Notes: generated by a model not told the origin, from the sequence alone. 64,000 bases of DNA from Mucilaginibacter mali (GCF_013283875.1 NZ_CP054139.1:4774001-4838000), one strand, 5' to 3'; shown: positions 42,001 through 51,736, counted from the first letter of the stretch. Translations and numbers: made by a program.

Positions 42001-43464
42001 ATGAAAAAAGCCCTGCTCTTTGTCTTACTCATAAGCGCATACTTTGCTAACGCGCAAACCATCAGCATCACCGCAACTGGTGCGGCCAATAATACGCTCC
42101 AGGTAAATCAGCCGGTGCTGGGGTATCATCTGCCCAATAAAAGAACCTACCAGTTGGGCGCGGTACCAACCGTACAAGTACCCAACACCTTAAAAACCGC
42201 GGCATTTATTACGGTTATTTATAATGAAAGGAGCGAACGCGTTTTTGTTGAACCAGGCCAATCCATACAGGTAACCATTACGGTAGATGGCAAAAAGCAA
42301 ACCGTGGACGTAAATGGGCCAAATACCGCGGGCTCCAAACTGTTAGCTCAGCTTAACCATCCTTTTTATCAAAGCAGGGCGCGCGGCTATTCTAAAAAAG
42401 ATAGCACCATGGCTGGCATGAGCGCCCTGATTAAACAGGACATGGAGCGCGAACTGCACCCGTTCGATTCGCTGCTGATGTTTAAACAGATCAGTCAGGC
42501 ATTTTACAATGTTGCCAAGCGCGATATTACTTACTATTACGCCGCTGTAAAAGGGGCTATCATGCTGGAGGACTACGCGCCTACCACTTACGAAACCAAG
42601 CATCCTTTATACCGGCCAACCATGCACAAGGATATTGAAGCCGCCTGGGCCGGTGTTTATAAAGAGTTCCCGATGACGGAATTTGCTGCCGGAGCACCGG
42701 AGTTTTATTATTACGCCAAGGATTATGTGATGTGGTACAAGATCATGTATCCCCTCACCAAAGCAGGAAAAAAACCCGAACAGATCTATACACGCGAAAA
42801 CCAATACGACGTCAAGTACAATGGCATCAATGCCAGCTTCGACGGTAAATTGCGGGAATACTTACTGGCCATGTATCAGTATGATGAACTGATTCAAAAA
42901 GATTACCAGCTGCAACTGGTGCAGCTTTATAACCGCTTTACGGCCACCTATCCCGCAAGTGTTTATACGGTACACTTAACGCCGGCGGTGAACGATATTA
43001 AAGCCTACCTGGCTAAAGCGAACGAGAATTTCAAACCCGATCAGCATTTACTGGCCAGCAACACCATTAACAGCTTTGATGAACTGCTGACCAACTTTAA
43101 GGGCAAAACTGTATTTATTGATATGTGGGCTACCTGGTGCGGCCCCTGCAAAGCCGAGTTTGAGTTTAACCCCGATCTGAAAAAGTACCTTGTTGCCAAT
43201 AACGTGCAAATGCTTTACATTTCGATGGATAAGGATGAAGCCGATAAGCAATGGCAGGAAATGATAAAATATTACGATTTGGGCGGCAACCACGTGCGCA
43301 CCACCGATAACCTGCGTAACGACCTGATGAAGATCTTTTGGGATGGCAAAGGTTACGCCATCCCCCGGTATGTAATAGTAAAGGATGGCAAGATAGTTGA
43401 AAAAGACGCTAAGCGCCCGGCAGATAAGCAAAAACTTTACGACCAGATAGGGAAGTATTTATAG
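42001..43464 (+). CDS. Thioredoxin-like (TlpA-type) exported protein
   Basis: A 487-residue periplasmic protein with a signal peptide (MKKALLFVLLISAYFANAQ). Residues about 25-340 are the alpha/beta and helical N-terminal extension common in Bacteroidota TlpA-like proteins. The C-terminal thioredoxin domain starts near 350 (FKGKTVFIDMWATWCGPCKAEF) with active-site Cys380 and Cys383, and holds the cis-Pro in YAIPRYVIV near 465. It probably reduces or isomerises disulfides. It is divergent from the TonB receptor operon and shares the upstream operator copy at 41926, so both may respond to iron. Confidence 0.9.
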   Translation: MKKALLFVLLISAYFANAQTISITATGAANNTLQVNQPVLGYHLPNKRTYQLGAVPTVQVPNTLKTAAFITVIYNERSERVFVEPGQSIQVTITVDGKKQTVDVNGPNTAGSKLLAQLNHPFYQSRARGYSKKDSTMAGMSALIKQDMERELHPFDSLLMFKQISQAFYNVAKRDITYYYAAVKGAIMLEDYAPTTYETKHPLYRPTMHKDIEAAWAGVYKEFPMTEFAAGAPEFYYYAKDYVMWYKIMYPLTKAGKKPEQIYTRENQYDVKYNGINASFDGKLREYLLAMYQYDELIQKDYQLQLVQLYNRFTATYPASVYTVHLTPAVNDIKAYLAKANENFKPDQHLLASNTINSFDELLTNFKGKTVFIDMWATWCGPCKAEFEFNPDLKKYLVANNVQMLYISMDKDEADKQWQEMIKYYDLGGNHVRTTDNLRNDLMKIFWDGKGYAIPRYVIVKDGKIVEKDAKRPADKQKLYDQIGKYL

Positions 43465-43500
43465 GCACGAATGCCATTCATGCCTATAATAATTCGTGCT

Positions 43501-44169
43501 TCATAGTTTCGCTATCGCGTGGATATCCTCCACCTCAATAATGGTTTTCGGATAGCCTTTCAGGGTTACATGTAGCATCGCATTGCCTACTTCCTGTAGG
43601 GTACTGATCTTATTGGGCATTAACAGTTTAATTACCGGGATCAGCCATTTCAAATATTGGTAAAGCTTTGGTGTATTTTTAGCGTCCTTATCAGCGATCA
43701 TGGCGGCGGGGCGGAAATTGTAGACTTTTTTAAATGGCAGCTTCGTCAGGTCATTCTCGGTTTTGCCTTTTACGCGTGCCCAGCGCACCCGGCCTTGTTC
43801 GGTGCTATCCGTACTTGCGCCTGATACGTAACAGAAAGTCATAGCCGGGTTCAGGCGGCTTAGCGTTTCGGCTACATGCATGGTGAGGGTATAGGTCATG
43901 CGGTAATAGGTATCGGCATCAACCCCAACCGATGAAATGCCGAGGCAAAAGTAGCAGGCATCATATCCTTTCAGCCCGTCTTCAATTGCCGAAAGATCAA
44001 AAAAGTCGGTGTGGATAATTTCCGTTAGCTTTGGATGTGTGAAGCCACTCGGTCTGCGGTTAACGATCAGCACTTCGCCCACTTCATCACGGCGCAGGCA
44101 TTCGTGCAGCACGCCCTCGCCTACCATGCCGGTAGCCCCGGTGATGATTACTTTTAGTTGGTTTGCCAT
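43501..44169 (-). CDS. NAD(P)-binding Rossmann-fold epimerase-like protein
   Basis: A 222-residue protein with the dinucleotide loop VIITGATGMVGEGVL (residues 8-22), close to the atypical/extended SDR group (HTATIP2-like or NAD(P)H-binding family). The segment YVSGASTDSTEQGRVRWARVKGKTENDL (about 113-140) has the K-G-K-T-E that replaces the classical YxxxK site, and FRPAAM follows near 152. The enzyme reaction is unknown. The frame is complete from the ATG at 44169. Single gene, next to a family D repeat on its upstream side. Confidence 0.85.
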   Translation of the reverse strand: MANQLKVIITGATGMVGEGVLHECLRRDEVGEVLIVNRRPSGFTHPKLTEIIHTDFFDLSAIEDGLKGYDACYFCLGISSVGVDADTYYRMTYTLTMHVAETLSRLNPAMTFCYVSGASTDSTEQGRVRWARVKGKTENDLTKLPFKKVYNFRPAAMIADKDAKNTPKLYQYLKWLIPVIKLLMPNKISTLQEVGNAMLHVTLKGYPKTIIEVEDIHAIAKL

Positions 44170-44185
44170 AGCATTAATAGTAATG

Positions 44186-44319
44186 TGTCATTTCGATAGA
44201 GCGAAGTGTGGATGGTGTGGAGGAGCGAAAGAGAAATCTTATACGTGTAGCCGGTCGCGCGTATAAGATTTCTCTTTCGCGCCAGTGCTCATGCCCTCCC
44301 CGGCTCTATCGAAATGACA
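44186..44319. repeat. Family D palindromic repeat, copy 2 (intact)
   Basis: Perfect 16-bp end repeats TGTCATTTCGATAGAG (44186-44201) and CTCTATCGAAATGACA (44304-44319). Inner arms GCGAAAGAGAAATCTTATA and TATAAGATTTCTCTTTCGC form a long central stem. It lies 24 bp behind the OmpA/PD40 gene stop. Confidence 0.9.
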
Positions 44320-44343
44320 AACTGTTTTTGTGTTTAATAGTGA

Positions 44344-46539
44344 TTACTTAAACGTCCCCCCAATGATCCTGATCTCCGTTCTGCGGTTAAACTGGTGGTC
44401 TTCCTCGCTGCATTTTACGCCGTTGCCGCAATCGTTCAGCAGGCGGGTTTCGCCGTAGCCTTTGGCCACCATGCGGTTTACGGCTATGCCGTGGTGCCTT
44501 AAATAGTTCACCGCCGACGTGGCCCTTGCTTCAGACAGCAGCATATTGTAATTATCCGGCCCGCGCGAGTCGGTGTGCGATGAAAGTTCTATCCTAACGC
44601 TGGGGTTATCCTTCATAAATTCCACCAGGCGCTGTAGTTCCTCAATGGCATCCGGGCGGATGGTGGCCCGGTTCAGATCGTAGTAGATATTGCGGATCAC
44701 AAATGTTTTACCCAGGGCCAGCGGCTCTACGGTCATCTGCAAATTGGTATTCACACTGGTTACCGGGCCGCTTTTTAAACTCACCTTTTGCGATGTGGGG
44801 TAAAAACCCTTCCTGGATGCCTCGATGGTATAATCCTGCCCCGGCGGAACCCGGAACGAGAATCGTTTATTTCGCATCACCATGTCTGTACCTATGGTTT
44901 CACCGGTAGCGCTTTTTAAGGTGATGTATACCGAATCGAGCCCTTGCTTGGTGTTGTTATCAAAAACGCCACCTTCCAGCGTTACCATTTTGGCAGGTAC
45001 GGTCATCGGGGTGGCTACCGGAACATTTGCCGGTGGCACAACTTCTCCTGCCGGCGCGGCCAGCGACGGACGCATAACCGGGGCGCCCATAGCCATTGGC
45101 GGCATGTTCACCGCGTTAACCGGGGCGTTAATGTTCGAAGCGATGGTTTCCTCATCGTCCTTACCGGTAAAAATAAAACTGTATATATCATCATTCCCCT
45201 GGCCACCCTGCCTGTCCGACGACATATAACCGGTTTTTCCATCATTGGTGATAAAGCAAAAGTCATCACTGGTAGAGTTGAGCGGGTATTTCAGATTGAC
45301 AGGTTTGGTCCATGCCGATCCTGATCCCCTGGCCGAAAAAATATCGTAACCACCCATACCCGGCAACCCGCGCGAGGCGAAGTACAACTTGTCATCACCT
45401 CCTATAGACGGGAAAGCCTCATCGGCAGCGGTATTGATCACATTGCCGCAGTTAACCGGCTTCCCCCATTTGCCGTCGCTTGTTTTCTGGCAGTACCAAA
45501 TGTCGGTTTTACCTATCCCGCCTGGCATATCCGATGTAAAATACAGGATCTGACCGTTCTTAGACAGTGCCGCGTGGCCAACGGAATACGAGCTTACATT
45601 ATCATAAGGGAAGCGCTTAAAATTGTTCCACTTGTTATTCTTTTTGGTGGCTATCATCAGTTCCAGCCGGCGGATGTACAGGTGCTGGTCAAAAGGCGTA
45701 CTTACATCGGGCAGGCTCGATTTGCCCAGGCGGGTGGTAACGGTAATATAGGCTGTATCGCCGGTAGCGTTAATGCATATAGGGCCAGTATGATAATCTT
45801 TGCTCAGGTTAATATCATCCTCTTTATTGTCAAACTCATTTGAATAGCCACCTTTAAATTTAACTGGCTTTGCATCACTATTGCTGCCAAACAATATCTC
45901 GGTTGAATAACCTGTTTTAAAATCGTAATTAAACAGCTTTAGCCATTCGGTACCGGTGCGCGCGTAGATCCCTTTATCGCCTTTGTAATCATTGGTCGAC
46001 CGGTCGGAGGTAAAATAAATCCCGGTCTTATCATGATAAAAAGGCCCCCAGTCAGAGTATACGCTGTTTATCTTCTTCTCGTTGGTAACTTTGTAATTCC
46101 CCTCCTGCTTCATCCATGTAGCGGCCGAATCGCAGGTGGCCAGTTTAACATTCAACAGGTCTGGCGTACCATTGGTGGCAAAAAAGCGGCGGTATTGCTC
46201 GCGTGCTTTGTCTATTTTTTTATTGCGCAGCAGCACTTCGGCATAGTAAAAAATATCCTGGGGGTTTATTCCTTTGGTGTTTGATAGGCGCGAGTACCAA
46301 TCTTCGGCCTGTTCGTAATTATTCATCAGGCGGTAGCAATCAGCCACACGCTCCAGCACGGCCACCTGCGGGTTATCTATTTCGGCCAGTTTCAGGTACA
46401 GGTTAAGGCTTTTGAAGTATTCGGCACGGTCAAACAAACGGTCGGCCTGCGCGCGGCGGCTGGTCAGTTCCTGCGCGTAAAGCGGGCTGCCTAAAACCAA
46501 TACCAACAGAAAGACGAGTATATACCTGATCATGTTCAC
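44344..46539 (-). CDS. OmpA family protein with TPR, PD40 and CarboxypepD-like domains
   Basis: A 731-residue outer-membrane-associated protein with signal peptide MNMIRYILVFLLVLVLGSPLYAQ. Order of domains: TPR pair (about 27-110), WD40-like PD40 blades (about 150-460, e.g. LYFASRGLPGMGGYDIF and TGYMSSDRQGGQGNDDIY), a Pro/Ala-rich linker (about 465-510), CarboxypepD_reg (about 515-600), and an OmpA peptidoglycan-binding domain (about 610-729, with SSHTDSRGPDNYNMLLSEARA and the Arg of FNRRTEIRI). Such proteins are encoded with PorP/SprF in gliding/T9SS loci. It is last in a three-gene operon, 5 bp behind PorP/SprF. Confidence 0.93.
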   Translation of the reverse strand: MNMIRYILVFLLVLVLGSPLYAQELTSRRAQADRLFDRAEYFKSLNLYLKLAEIDNPQVAVLERVADCYRLMNNYEQAEDWYSRLSNTKGINPQDIFYYAEVLLRNKKIDKAREQYRRFFATNGTPDLLNVKLATCDSAATWMKQEGNYKVTNEKKINSVYSDWGPFYHDKTGIYFTSDRSTNDYKGDKGIYARTGTEWLKLFNYDFKTGYSTEILFGSNSDAKPVKFKGGYSNEFDNKEDDINLSKDYHTGPICINATGDTAYITVTTRLGKSSLPDVSTPFDQHLYIRRLELMIATKKNNKWNNFKRFPYDNVSSYSVGHAALSKNGQILYFTSDMPGGIGKTDIWYCQKTSDGKWGKPVNCGNVINTAADEAFPSIGGDDKLYFASRGLPGMGGYDIFSARGSGSAWTKPVNLKYPLNSTSDDFCFITNDGKTGYMSSDRQGGQGNDDIYSFIFTGKDDEETIASNINAPVNAVNMPPMAMGAPVMRPSLAAPAGEVVPPANVPVATPMTVPAKMVTLEGGVFDNNTKQGLDSVYITLKSATGETIGTDMVMRNKRFSFRVPPGQDYTIEASRKGFYPTSQKVSLKSGPVTSVNTNLQMTVEPLALGKTFVIRNIYYDLNRATIRPDAIEELQRLVEFMKDNPSVRIELSSHTDSRGPDNYNMLLSEARATSAVNYLRHHGIAVNRMVAKGYGETRLLNDCGNGVKCSEEDHQFNRRTEIRIIGGTFK

Positions 46540-46544
46540 CCTGA

Positions 46545-47525
46545 TTAAAAATAGCGCGGACTTAATATCCGCTCCTTGCGCCTGCTAAAGCTAATACTTA
46601 ACGATAATTCGTGCGTTCCGTTTTGCGGGCCGGCCAACTTGCTGATGTTATAATCGTAAGAGTAGCCGATCCGGAAGCGGTCGCTTACGTAATACTGCAC
46701 CATGCCTACAATTGCATCGTAGTTGCTTAAGCCACCCTGTAACGATGACTTATTCCATGTCTTTATGCCGGTACGGTATGCGGCCCCCAGCCACAACGTT
46801 TTCCCCAGCAAAAAGTTGGTGCTCAGATCAATATTGGTTGGCCCTTTAAAATCTTCCTTTATCAATATAGATGGTTTCCAGTCCAGGTCGGGTGTTAGCG
46901 GCATCATATAACCCGAGGTAATGTAAAAACTGCGCGCTTCCCTAACAACCGTGGTGTTATCTTTAAAATCAGCATCGGCCAATAAGTTTAGTACCGACCC
47001 GCCTATATAAAACGTGGGTGAATTGTAAAAAACGCCCAGGCGAAAATCGGGCGATATTTTGGTAGCAACCCCACTGCCAATTACCGGGTCTGAACCATCG
47101 GTGGCTGTAAGCTGGGATTGATCCAGCATATATTGCGCCACGCCGAAACCTAATCCAAAACTAACGCGGCGCGTATCCTCCTCATCCAGCTGCAGGCGGT
47201 AGGCGTAGTTAAAATATCCCGAGGTGGTGGTTCGCGGCCCTAACTGATCGGCCGTAACTACAAAGCCCAGCCCCACATTTTTATAAATATCATCGGTAAG
47301 CCCATCCATAGATACCGCGCCGGTTCTGGGTGCCCCGGGTATACCCGTCCATTGCAGGCGGCTCACCAGGTTCAGTGTCCAGTCTTCCTTGTAACCGGCA
47401 TATGCGGGATTTACCGTTAGCCCCGTAAACGAGTACTGACTAAATTGAATGCTTTGTTGCGCATAGCTTTTAACACCTACGCCCATCAGCAAAAACAGCA
47501 TGTATTTTAGTCTTCGTTTTATCAT
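46545..47525 (-). CDS. PorP/SprF family type IX secretion-linked outer-membrane protein
   Basis: A 326-residue protein starting at the ATG at 47525, which gives signal MIKRRLKYMLFLLMGVGVKSYAQ and leaves a 5-bp gap to the upstream gene. The motif QQSIQFSQYSFTGLTVNPAYAGYKEDW (about residues 24-50) is the PorP/SprF hallmark, followed by RLQWTGIPGAPRTGAVSMDG. The rest is a beta-barrel. SprF-type proteins anchor or help export a partner surface adhesin encoded next to them through the type IX system. Here the partner is most likely the 826-residue protein directly upstream. Confidence 0.95.
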   Translation of the reverse strand: MIKRRLKYMLFLLMGVGVKSYAQQSIQFSQYSFTGLTVNPAYAGYKEDWTLNLVSRLQWTGIPGAPRTGAVSMDGLTDDIYKNVGLGFVVTADQLGPRTTTSGYFNYAYRLQLDEEDTRRVSFGLGFGVAQYMLDQSQLTATDGSDPVIGSGVATKISPDFRLGVFYNSPTFYIGGSVLNLLADADFKDNTTVVREARSFYITSGYMMPLTPDLDWKPSILIKEDFKGPTNIDLSTNFLLGKTLWLGAAYRTGIKTWNKSSLQGGLSNYDAIVGMVQYYVSDRFRIGYSYDYNISKLAGPQNGTHELSLSISFSRRKERILSPRYF

Positions 47526-47530
47526 CCGCC

Positions 47531-50011
47531 CTATCTCTTTAAAAATACCCAACCCTTAATTGTTGTAAAACTGCCTGATACTTCTTTTTTGTTCAGCACA
47601 TAATAATAAACCCCTTCGGTTAAACCTTCGCCGCTCCAGGTATTCTGGTAATCGTTAGATCGGTAAACCTCGTTACCCCAACGGTTAATAATGATCAGCT
47701 GGCTGCCGGGGAACGATGTGATGCCCGGAATGTTAAAGGTATCGTTCTTCCCATCGCCGTTAGGCGTAAAAACAGTGGGGATATCTAACGATTTTGGCAC
47801 AACCGTAACCATTAACGTTTGGATACAACCGGCCGCGTTAGTGCGCGTAAACTGGTATTTGCCCACATCTTTAAATCCCGTTACTGTAGTAGTTAAAGCC
47901 GCGGGCGTAGCTATAAGCACGGCTAATGGTGTGCTGCCCACCTGCGCCCAGGTACCCGGGTTGGTATCGGTAAACGTAGCCACCTCATCCTGTACAATGG
48001 TTTTGTCGGTGCCCACATCGGGCAAGGCTAAAAATGTAAGGCTGTTTGTTTTAATATTATTACAGCCTGTTCCCGATGGCGCGGCATCGCATTCGGCGGC
48101 GGCATCTGTTGGCGGGGCCGCATCGGGATTGGTGGCGTCAGGGTCGGTCAGGTCCGCCATGCGCAATATCCCTGCTGTTACCGCAACGGTGGTGTTGCCT
48201 GTGCCGGCCGCAGCTATTTTGCCGGTAATTGTATAGGTGCGCGATGCCCCGTTAAGCATAGTTAGGGTAGCGCTGTAACCTGTAGTTGTTTTAACTTCGT
48301 TACTAACTGTTGATGTACCGGTTGCGGTACTGGCCACAGTTACATCGGTAAGCGTAGCGGGGAATGCAAAGCTAAATTTGGCGCCGGCAACATCACTGGG
48401 CCCATTATTGCGTACCGAAAAAGTGTAGTTTATGGTTTGCCCTACACAGCCGCCGGCAGGCGCGTTGGTAGTGATGGCTGTAGTTTCCAGGTCGGCCTCC
48501 TGTACACGGAAAGCCAGCGCGTTATTAACCGGCACGGCTGCTATATAGGCCCAGGTATCTATCCCATCCTGATCGCCAAAATCAACAAAGCCGGCGCCGG
48601 GGGTTCCCCATGCATGCCCGTTCACCACACTGGGTAGCCCGGTAAGGTTTACAAGGGGGTTAGAGGGCGTGCCGGCGGTAGTGATCTGGCTATCGTCCCA
48701 GTAGATGGTAAAATCGGGAGAAGCTACGCCGTTGAGGCGGGTTAATCTTATACCGTTAACGTTACGTTCCACATCAAGGAACGGAAAATGCACCTCGCCC
48801 CCAAAAAAGGTAACGTTTACATTTGAGTTGTAACTACCGGCGGGTACCTTATTGCCTAAGCCGTCCAGCCCATCCCAGGTAACCTGGTTTTGTCCGGCTA
48901 TAACGTTGCCCGTCAGTTTCCGGTCTATAGCATCGGTATATACGCCATTTTTGTTTACATCGATGGCTATCAGGTAAGTGCCGTTCTTGCTGGCCGTAAA
49001 AGCATATTTGCCGCCAAGGGGCGCGGTACCGGCAACATTGGCGGTACCCTCGGTGCCGGTAAATGTTGGTGTTATGGGCGACGACGGATCGACAGGGCTG
49101 GTTAACAACCATGTGCTGCCCCCGCCCGGTACGTTGGCCGTAGCCGGCAGGTCGGCTGCCGGCGCATTAAAAAATATTTTGTGCGTAATATCTGTTTGTG
49201 TGTCGGCCGAACGGGGGTCCTGTATGTTGGGCAATTTTAAGGAGTTGACACTTTTGTATGACGCTGTGCCATCGGCTTGCCTGAAACCCTTATTGTTTAC
49301 AAAAAACGAAAAGCCATTACCCGCCTGTCCGTTATTATCAAACCTGTATTGATAACCATCGTTGGTAAGTATGTAAAAAATACCATTAAAGCCTACATCA
49401 AATGCGCCTAATATGCCTAAAAATACATTGGTGTAAACCCGCCCGGTTAAAAAGGCGGTGTTGGTTGCGTTGCGTACCGATACGTCAAACGCGGCGATGT
49501 ACTGGCCGCTTGGGTTTTCCCAATCAGCGTTTGCATCTACCGACTTAGGGCTTTCGTTGCTGTTACTTTTTGGTATAAAATCAACTTCCCACACACCAAC
49601 TTCGTCTTTGCTAACCACGTGGGTGTAAGGTGTGTATCCGTTAATATTTGGCAGGGGGCCGGCTTTTTCCTGCGCGCGGTCTTTTATAAAACCTATAGTT
49701 GCCGAATTACCGCTGGTGTAGGTAGCACCGTTTGGTGCGCGTAAATTAATAGTGCCGTCGCCCTGCGCGCTCGATCCTACATTTAAAGTTTCGTTTTCTT
49801 TTACATAAACCTTCACGGTGCCTCTTGTAGGAAAGGGGTTCGTATCGTCGACAGAAGAGGTAGATACCAAAAAGGCCCGGTTACCGCCATTAGCGTTTAA
49901 CTCCTTGCTTCCCTCTGCCGTACCTGATTGCGGTTTAAGGGCCAAAACCAGCAGGATAAGGCAAAGGTGCTTTGTAAAACGATTTCTAAACAGGCTGCTC
50001 ACACAATACAC
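47531..50011 (-). CDS. Gliding-motility-associated surface protein with DUF11 repeat and T9SS C-terminal domain
   Basis: An 826-residue exported protein with an N-terminal signal (hydrophobic LCLILLVLALKP near 16-27). The middle contains a DUF11-type domain (about 505-620, DLETTAITTNAPAGGCVGQTINYTFSVRN-type start) and an Ig/PKD-like stretch. The C-terminal type B sorting domain is clear: IPTVFTPNGDGKNDTF, then LIIINRWGNEVYRS and TWSGEGLTEGVYYYVL, ending KGWVFLKR. Such domains direct export by the type IX secretion system. It is first of an operon with a PorP/SprF protein and an OmpA/PD40 protein, so it is probably the exported adhesin of this set. Confidence 0.92.
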   Translation of the reverse strand: MYCVSSLFRNRFTKHLCLILLVLALKPQSGTAEGSKELNANGGNRAFLVSTSSVDDTNPFPTRGTVKVYVKENETLNVGSSAQGDGTINLRAPNGATYTSGNSATIGFIKDRAQEKAGPLPNINGYTPYTHVVSKDEVGVWEVDFIPKSNSNESPKSVDANADWENPSGQYIAAFDVSVRNATNTAFLTGRVYTNVFLGILGAFDVGFNGIFYILTNDGYQYRFDNNGQAGNGFSFFVNNKGFRQADGTASYKSVNSLKLPNIQDPRSADTQTDITHKIFFNAPAADLPATANVPGGGSTWLLTSPVDPSSPITPTFTGTEGTANVAGTAPLGGKYAFTASKNGTYLIAIDVNKNGVYTDAIDRKLTGNVIAGQNQVTWDGLDGLGNKVPAGSYNSNVNVTFFGGEVHFPFLDVERNVNGIRLTRLNGVASPDFTIYWDDSQITTAGTPSNPLVNLTGLPSVVNGHAWGTPGAGFVDFGDQDGIDTWAYIAAVPVNNALAFRVQEADLETTAITTNAPAGGCVGQTINYTFSVRNNGPSDVAGAKFSFAFPATLTDVTVASTATGTSTVSNEVKTTTGYSATLTMLNGASRTYTITGKIAAAGTGNTTVAVTAGILRMADLTDPDATNPDAAPPTDAAAECDAAPSGTGCNNIKTNSLTFLALPDVGTDKTIVQDEVATFTDTNPGTWAQVGSTPLAVLIATPAALTTTVTGFKDVGKYQFTRTNAAGCIQTLMVTVVPKSLDIPTVFTPNGDGKNDTFNIPGITSFPGSQLIIINRWGNEVYRSNDYQNTWSGEGLTEGVYYYVLNKKEVSGSFTTIKGWVFLKR

Positions 50012-50371
50012 TATTAGGTTTACAAATAAAGGTTGAATTTATGAAAAATAGCGATTTTATAACTATTAGCGCAAAATTTAATTGCATGCCTGTTAGTTGT
50101 ATCCATGTTAAATTAATTACGTCAGAAGATTGGCTTTCGTTCGCTGCATGAAAAGTTTTTTAAGGATGATGTTTCTGTGAGTACGCGATGTTTGAACAGC
50201 AGGCTTCAGGCTTTTGTTTTGATGCCGCACAGCCCGGCAGAACGTGTTTTGCAAATCAAGGTAATGAAAAACACCACTATTATACTGTTGATAATACTAT
50301 TTTAAATCATTAACAAGTAAAAAACACCATAAATCACATAAAAAGCACCATTAACGCATAGCTGCGTATAG
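50012..50371. other. Gene-free stretch between divergent T9SS operon and AraC gene
   Basis: About 360 bp without a credible gene. An open frame of some 60 codons across 50118-50302 on the plus strand has no good start and no recognised motif. The stretch near 50260-50360 is AT-rich with several CACCAT/AAACACC words. No hairpin or repeat family stands out. Confidence 0.4.
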
Positions 50372-50379
50372 TACCTTTG
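50372..50379 (+). promoter_or_regulatory. -7 box at the AraC gene, predicted leaderless mRNA
   Basis: TACCTTTG (50372-50379) ends only 4 bp before the ATG at 50384, so the mRNA would start at or next to the start codon. No -33 TTTG is seen at the expected place. Confidence 0.45.
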
Positions 50380-50383
50380 TGTT

Positions 50384-51271
50384 ATGGTAAAGAACACGTT
50401 CCCGGTTTATGATATCTATACCCTTTCGGGGTATACGCAGCAGGATATCCAGATCAGCCGGTTCGCGCCATATTTGCAGGTACACAAAAACCTGTACCGC
50501 CCGCATAAGCATAATTTTTACCACCTGGTATTGTTTACTAAAGGCAGCGGCAGCCATACCATCGATTTTGAGCAGTTTACCGTAACGCCCGGACAGATCT
50601 ATTTTATGATACCCGGCCAGGTGCACAGCTGGGCTTTTGACGGGCCAGTTGATGGCTACGTCATCAATTTTTCGGCAGCCTTTTTCAACTCGTTTTTGTT
50701 GACCCCGGGTTATATCGACCAGTTTATTTTCTTCAACGGTATCGCGGCCGATTCTGTAGTCAATATCCCTGCCGATGAGCATCCGGCCATTTTTGGACTG
50801 ATGGAGCAGATCATCGGCGAAAGCCAAACCCATCAGCGCCACAATGCCGATATGGTGCGCACCCTAATGCTGCAATTGTTTATGGGCATTAGCCGGGCAA
50901 CTATCCACCAGCCGCAACACCAGCCTGCCGGTAATAACTACACGCTGTTATCGCACTTTAAAAAACTGGTGGAAGAGCATTTTCCCAACCTTAAACTACC
51001 AAAGGATTATGCCGCCCTGCTATACATCACGCCTAATCATCTTAACGCCCTGTGTAATGATATTTTAGGCATTTCAGCCGGCGCGGTTATCCGCAACCGG
51101 GTAACGCTTGAGGCCAAACGCCTGCTGGTCAACCTCGATCTGAACATCAGCGAGATCGCCTACCGGCTCAACTTTGCCGATAACTCTTACTTCAGTAAAT
51201 TCTTTAAAAAACAAACGGGCTTAACACCCGAAATATTCCGTAAACAAATTTTAACACCTAACGAATCATGA
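50384..51271 (+). CDS. AraC family transcriptional regulator
   Basis: A 295-residue regulator. An N-terminal cupin-like sensor domain (about 25-100: PHKHNFYHLVLFTKGSGSHTIDF and YFMIPGQVHSW) is followed by a linker and two helix-turn-helix motifs in the C-terminal 100 residues (SNPNHLNAL-type region near 225 and NISEIAYRLNFADNSYFSKFFKKQTGLTPEIFR near 255-287). The GLTP ending is the usual AraC signature. It overlaps the DUF983 gene by ATGA, so the two are translationally coupled. Confidence 0.93.
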   Translation: MVKNTFPVYDIYTLSGYTQQDIQISRFAPYLQVHKNLYRPHKHNFYHLVLFTKGSGSHTIDFEQFTVTPGQIYFMIPGQVHSWAFDGPVDGYVINFSAAFFNSFLLTPGYIDQFIFFNGIAADSVVNIPADEHPAIFGLMEQIIGESQTHQRHNADMVRTLMLQLFMGISRATIHQPQHQPAGNNYTLLSHFKKLVEEHFPNLKLPKDYAALLYITPNHLNALCNDILGISAGAVIRNRVTLEAKRLLVNLDLNISEIAYRLNFADNSYFSKFFKKQTGLTPEIFRKQILTPNES

Positions 51272-51693
51272 AAACCATGAGTTTAGATAAAACCGCCGCG
51301 CACCCCGGTGCCTTTACATCAGCCCTGCACGCCAAATGCCCAAAATGCCGTGAGGGCAATATGTTCGCCAATCCCATGTACGGGTTAAAAGGCCAGCAAA
51401 TGCACAAAAACTGCCCCGTTTGCGATTATCAGTTTGAGATAGAACCTGGCTATTTTTACGTGGCCATGTTTGTAAGCTACGCCATGAATGTGGCCGAAAT
51501 GGTAACCTTTGCCGTGGGTACCTATATCCTGACAGGCAGCGAAAACCCCTGGTTATATATCGGCATTTTATTGGGCGTTTCTCTTATTCTCTCTCCTTTT
51601 AATTTCCGTTACAGCCGGGTAATTTTACTGTACTGGCTTACTCCCGGCTTATTTTATGACCCCGAAAGAGTAGCACGTATGAAAAAGATGTAA
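51268..51693 (+). CDS. DUF983 membrane protein
   Basis: A 141-residue protein. Two CxxC pairs (HAKCPKCREGNMF near 23-35 and NCPVCDYQFE near 49-58) form a probable zinc ribbon, followed by two membrane helices (about 63-90 and 96-125), the layout of DUF983. The function of this family is unknown. It overlaps the AraC stop by 4 bp (ATGA) and may be its regulatory target or partner (inference). Confidence 0.9.
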   Translation: MKTMSLDKTAAHPGAFTSALHAKCPKCREGNMFANPMYGLKGQQMHKNCPVCDYQFEIEPGYFYVAMFVSYAMNVAEMVTFAVGTYILTGSENPWLYIGILLGVSLILSPFNFRYSRVILLYWLTPGLFYDPERVARMKKM

Positions 51694-51736
51694 TTTGTTA
51701 AAACAATTTAAACAGGTGGGTTGTTGTATATTTTCA

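Noticed and set aside
44009..44266. A plus-strand frame over the family D copy and the SDR gene start
   Set aside because: It is antisense to the SDR gene and runs into repeat DNA.
50118..50302. A 60-codon plus-strand frame upstream of the AraC gene
   Set aside because: No acceptable start codon, no signal peptide or motif; probably chance.
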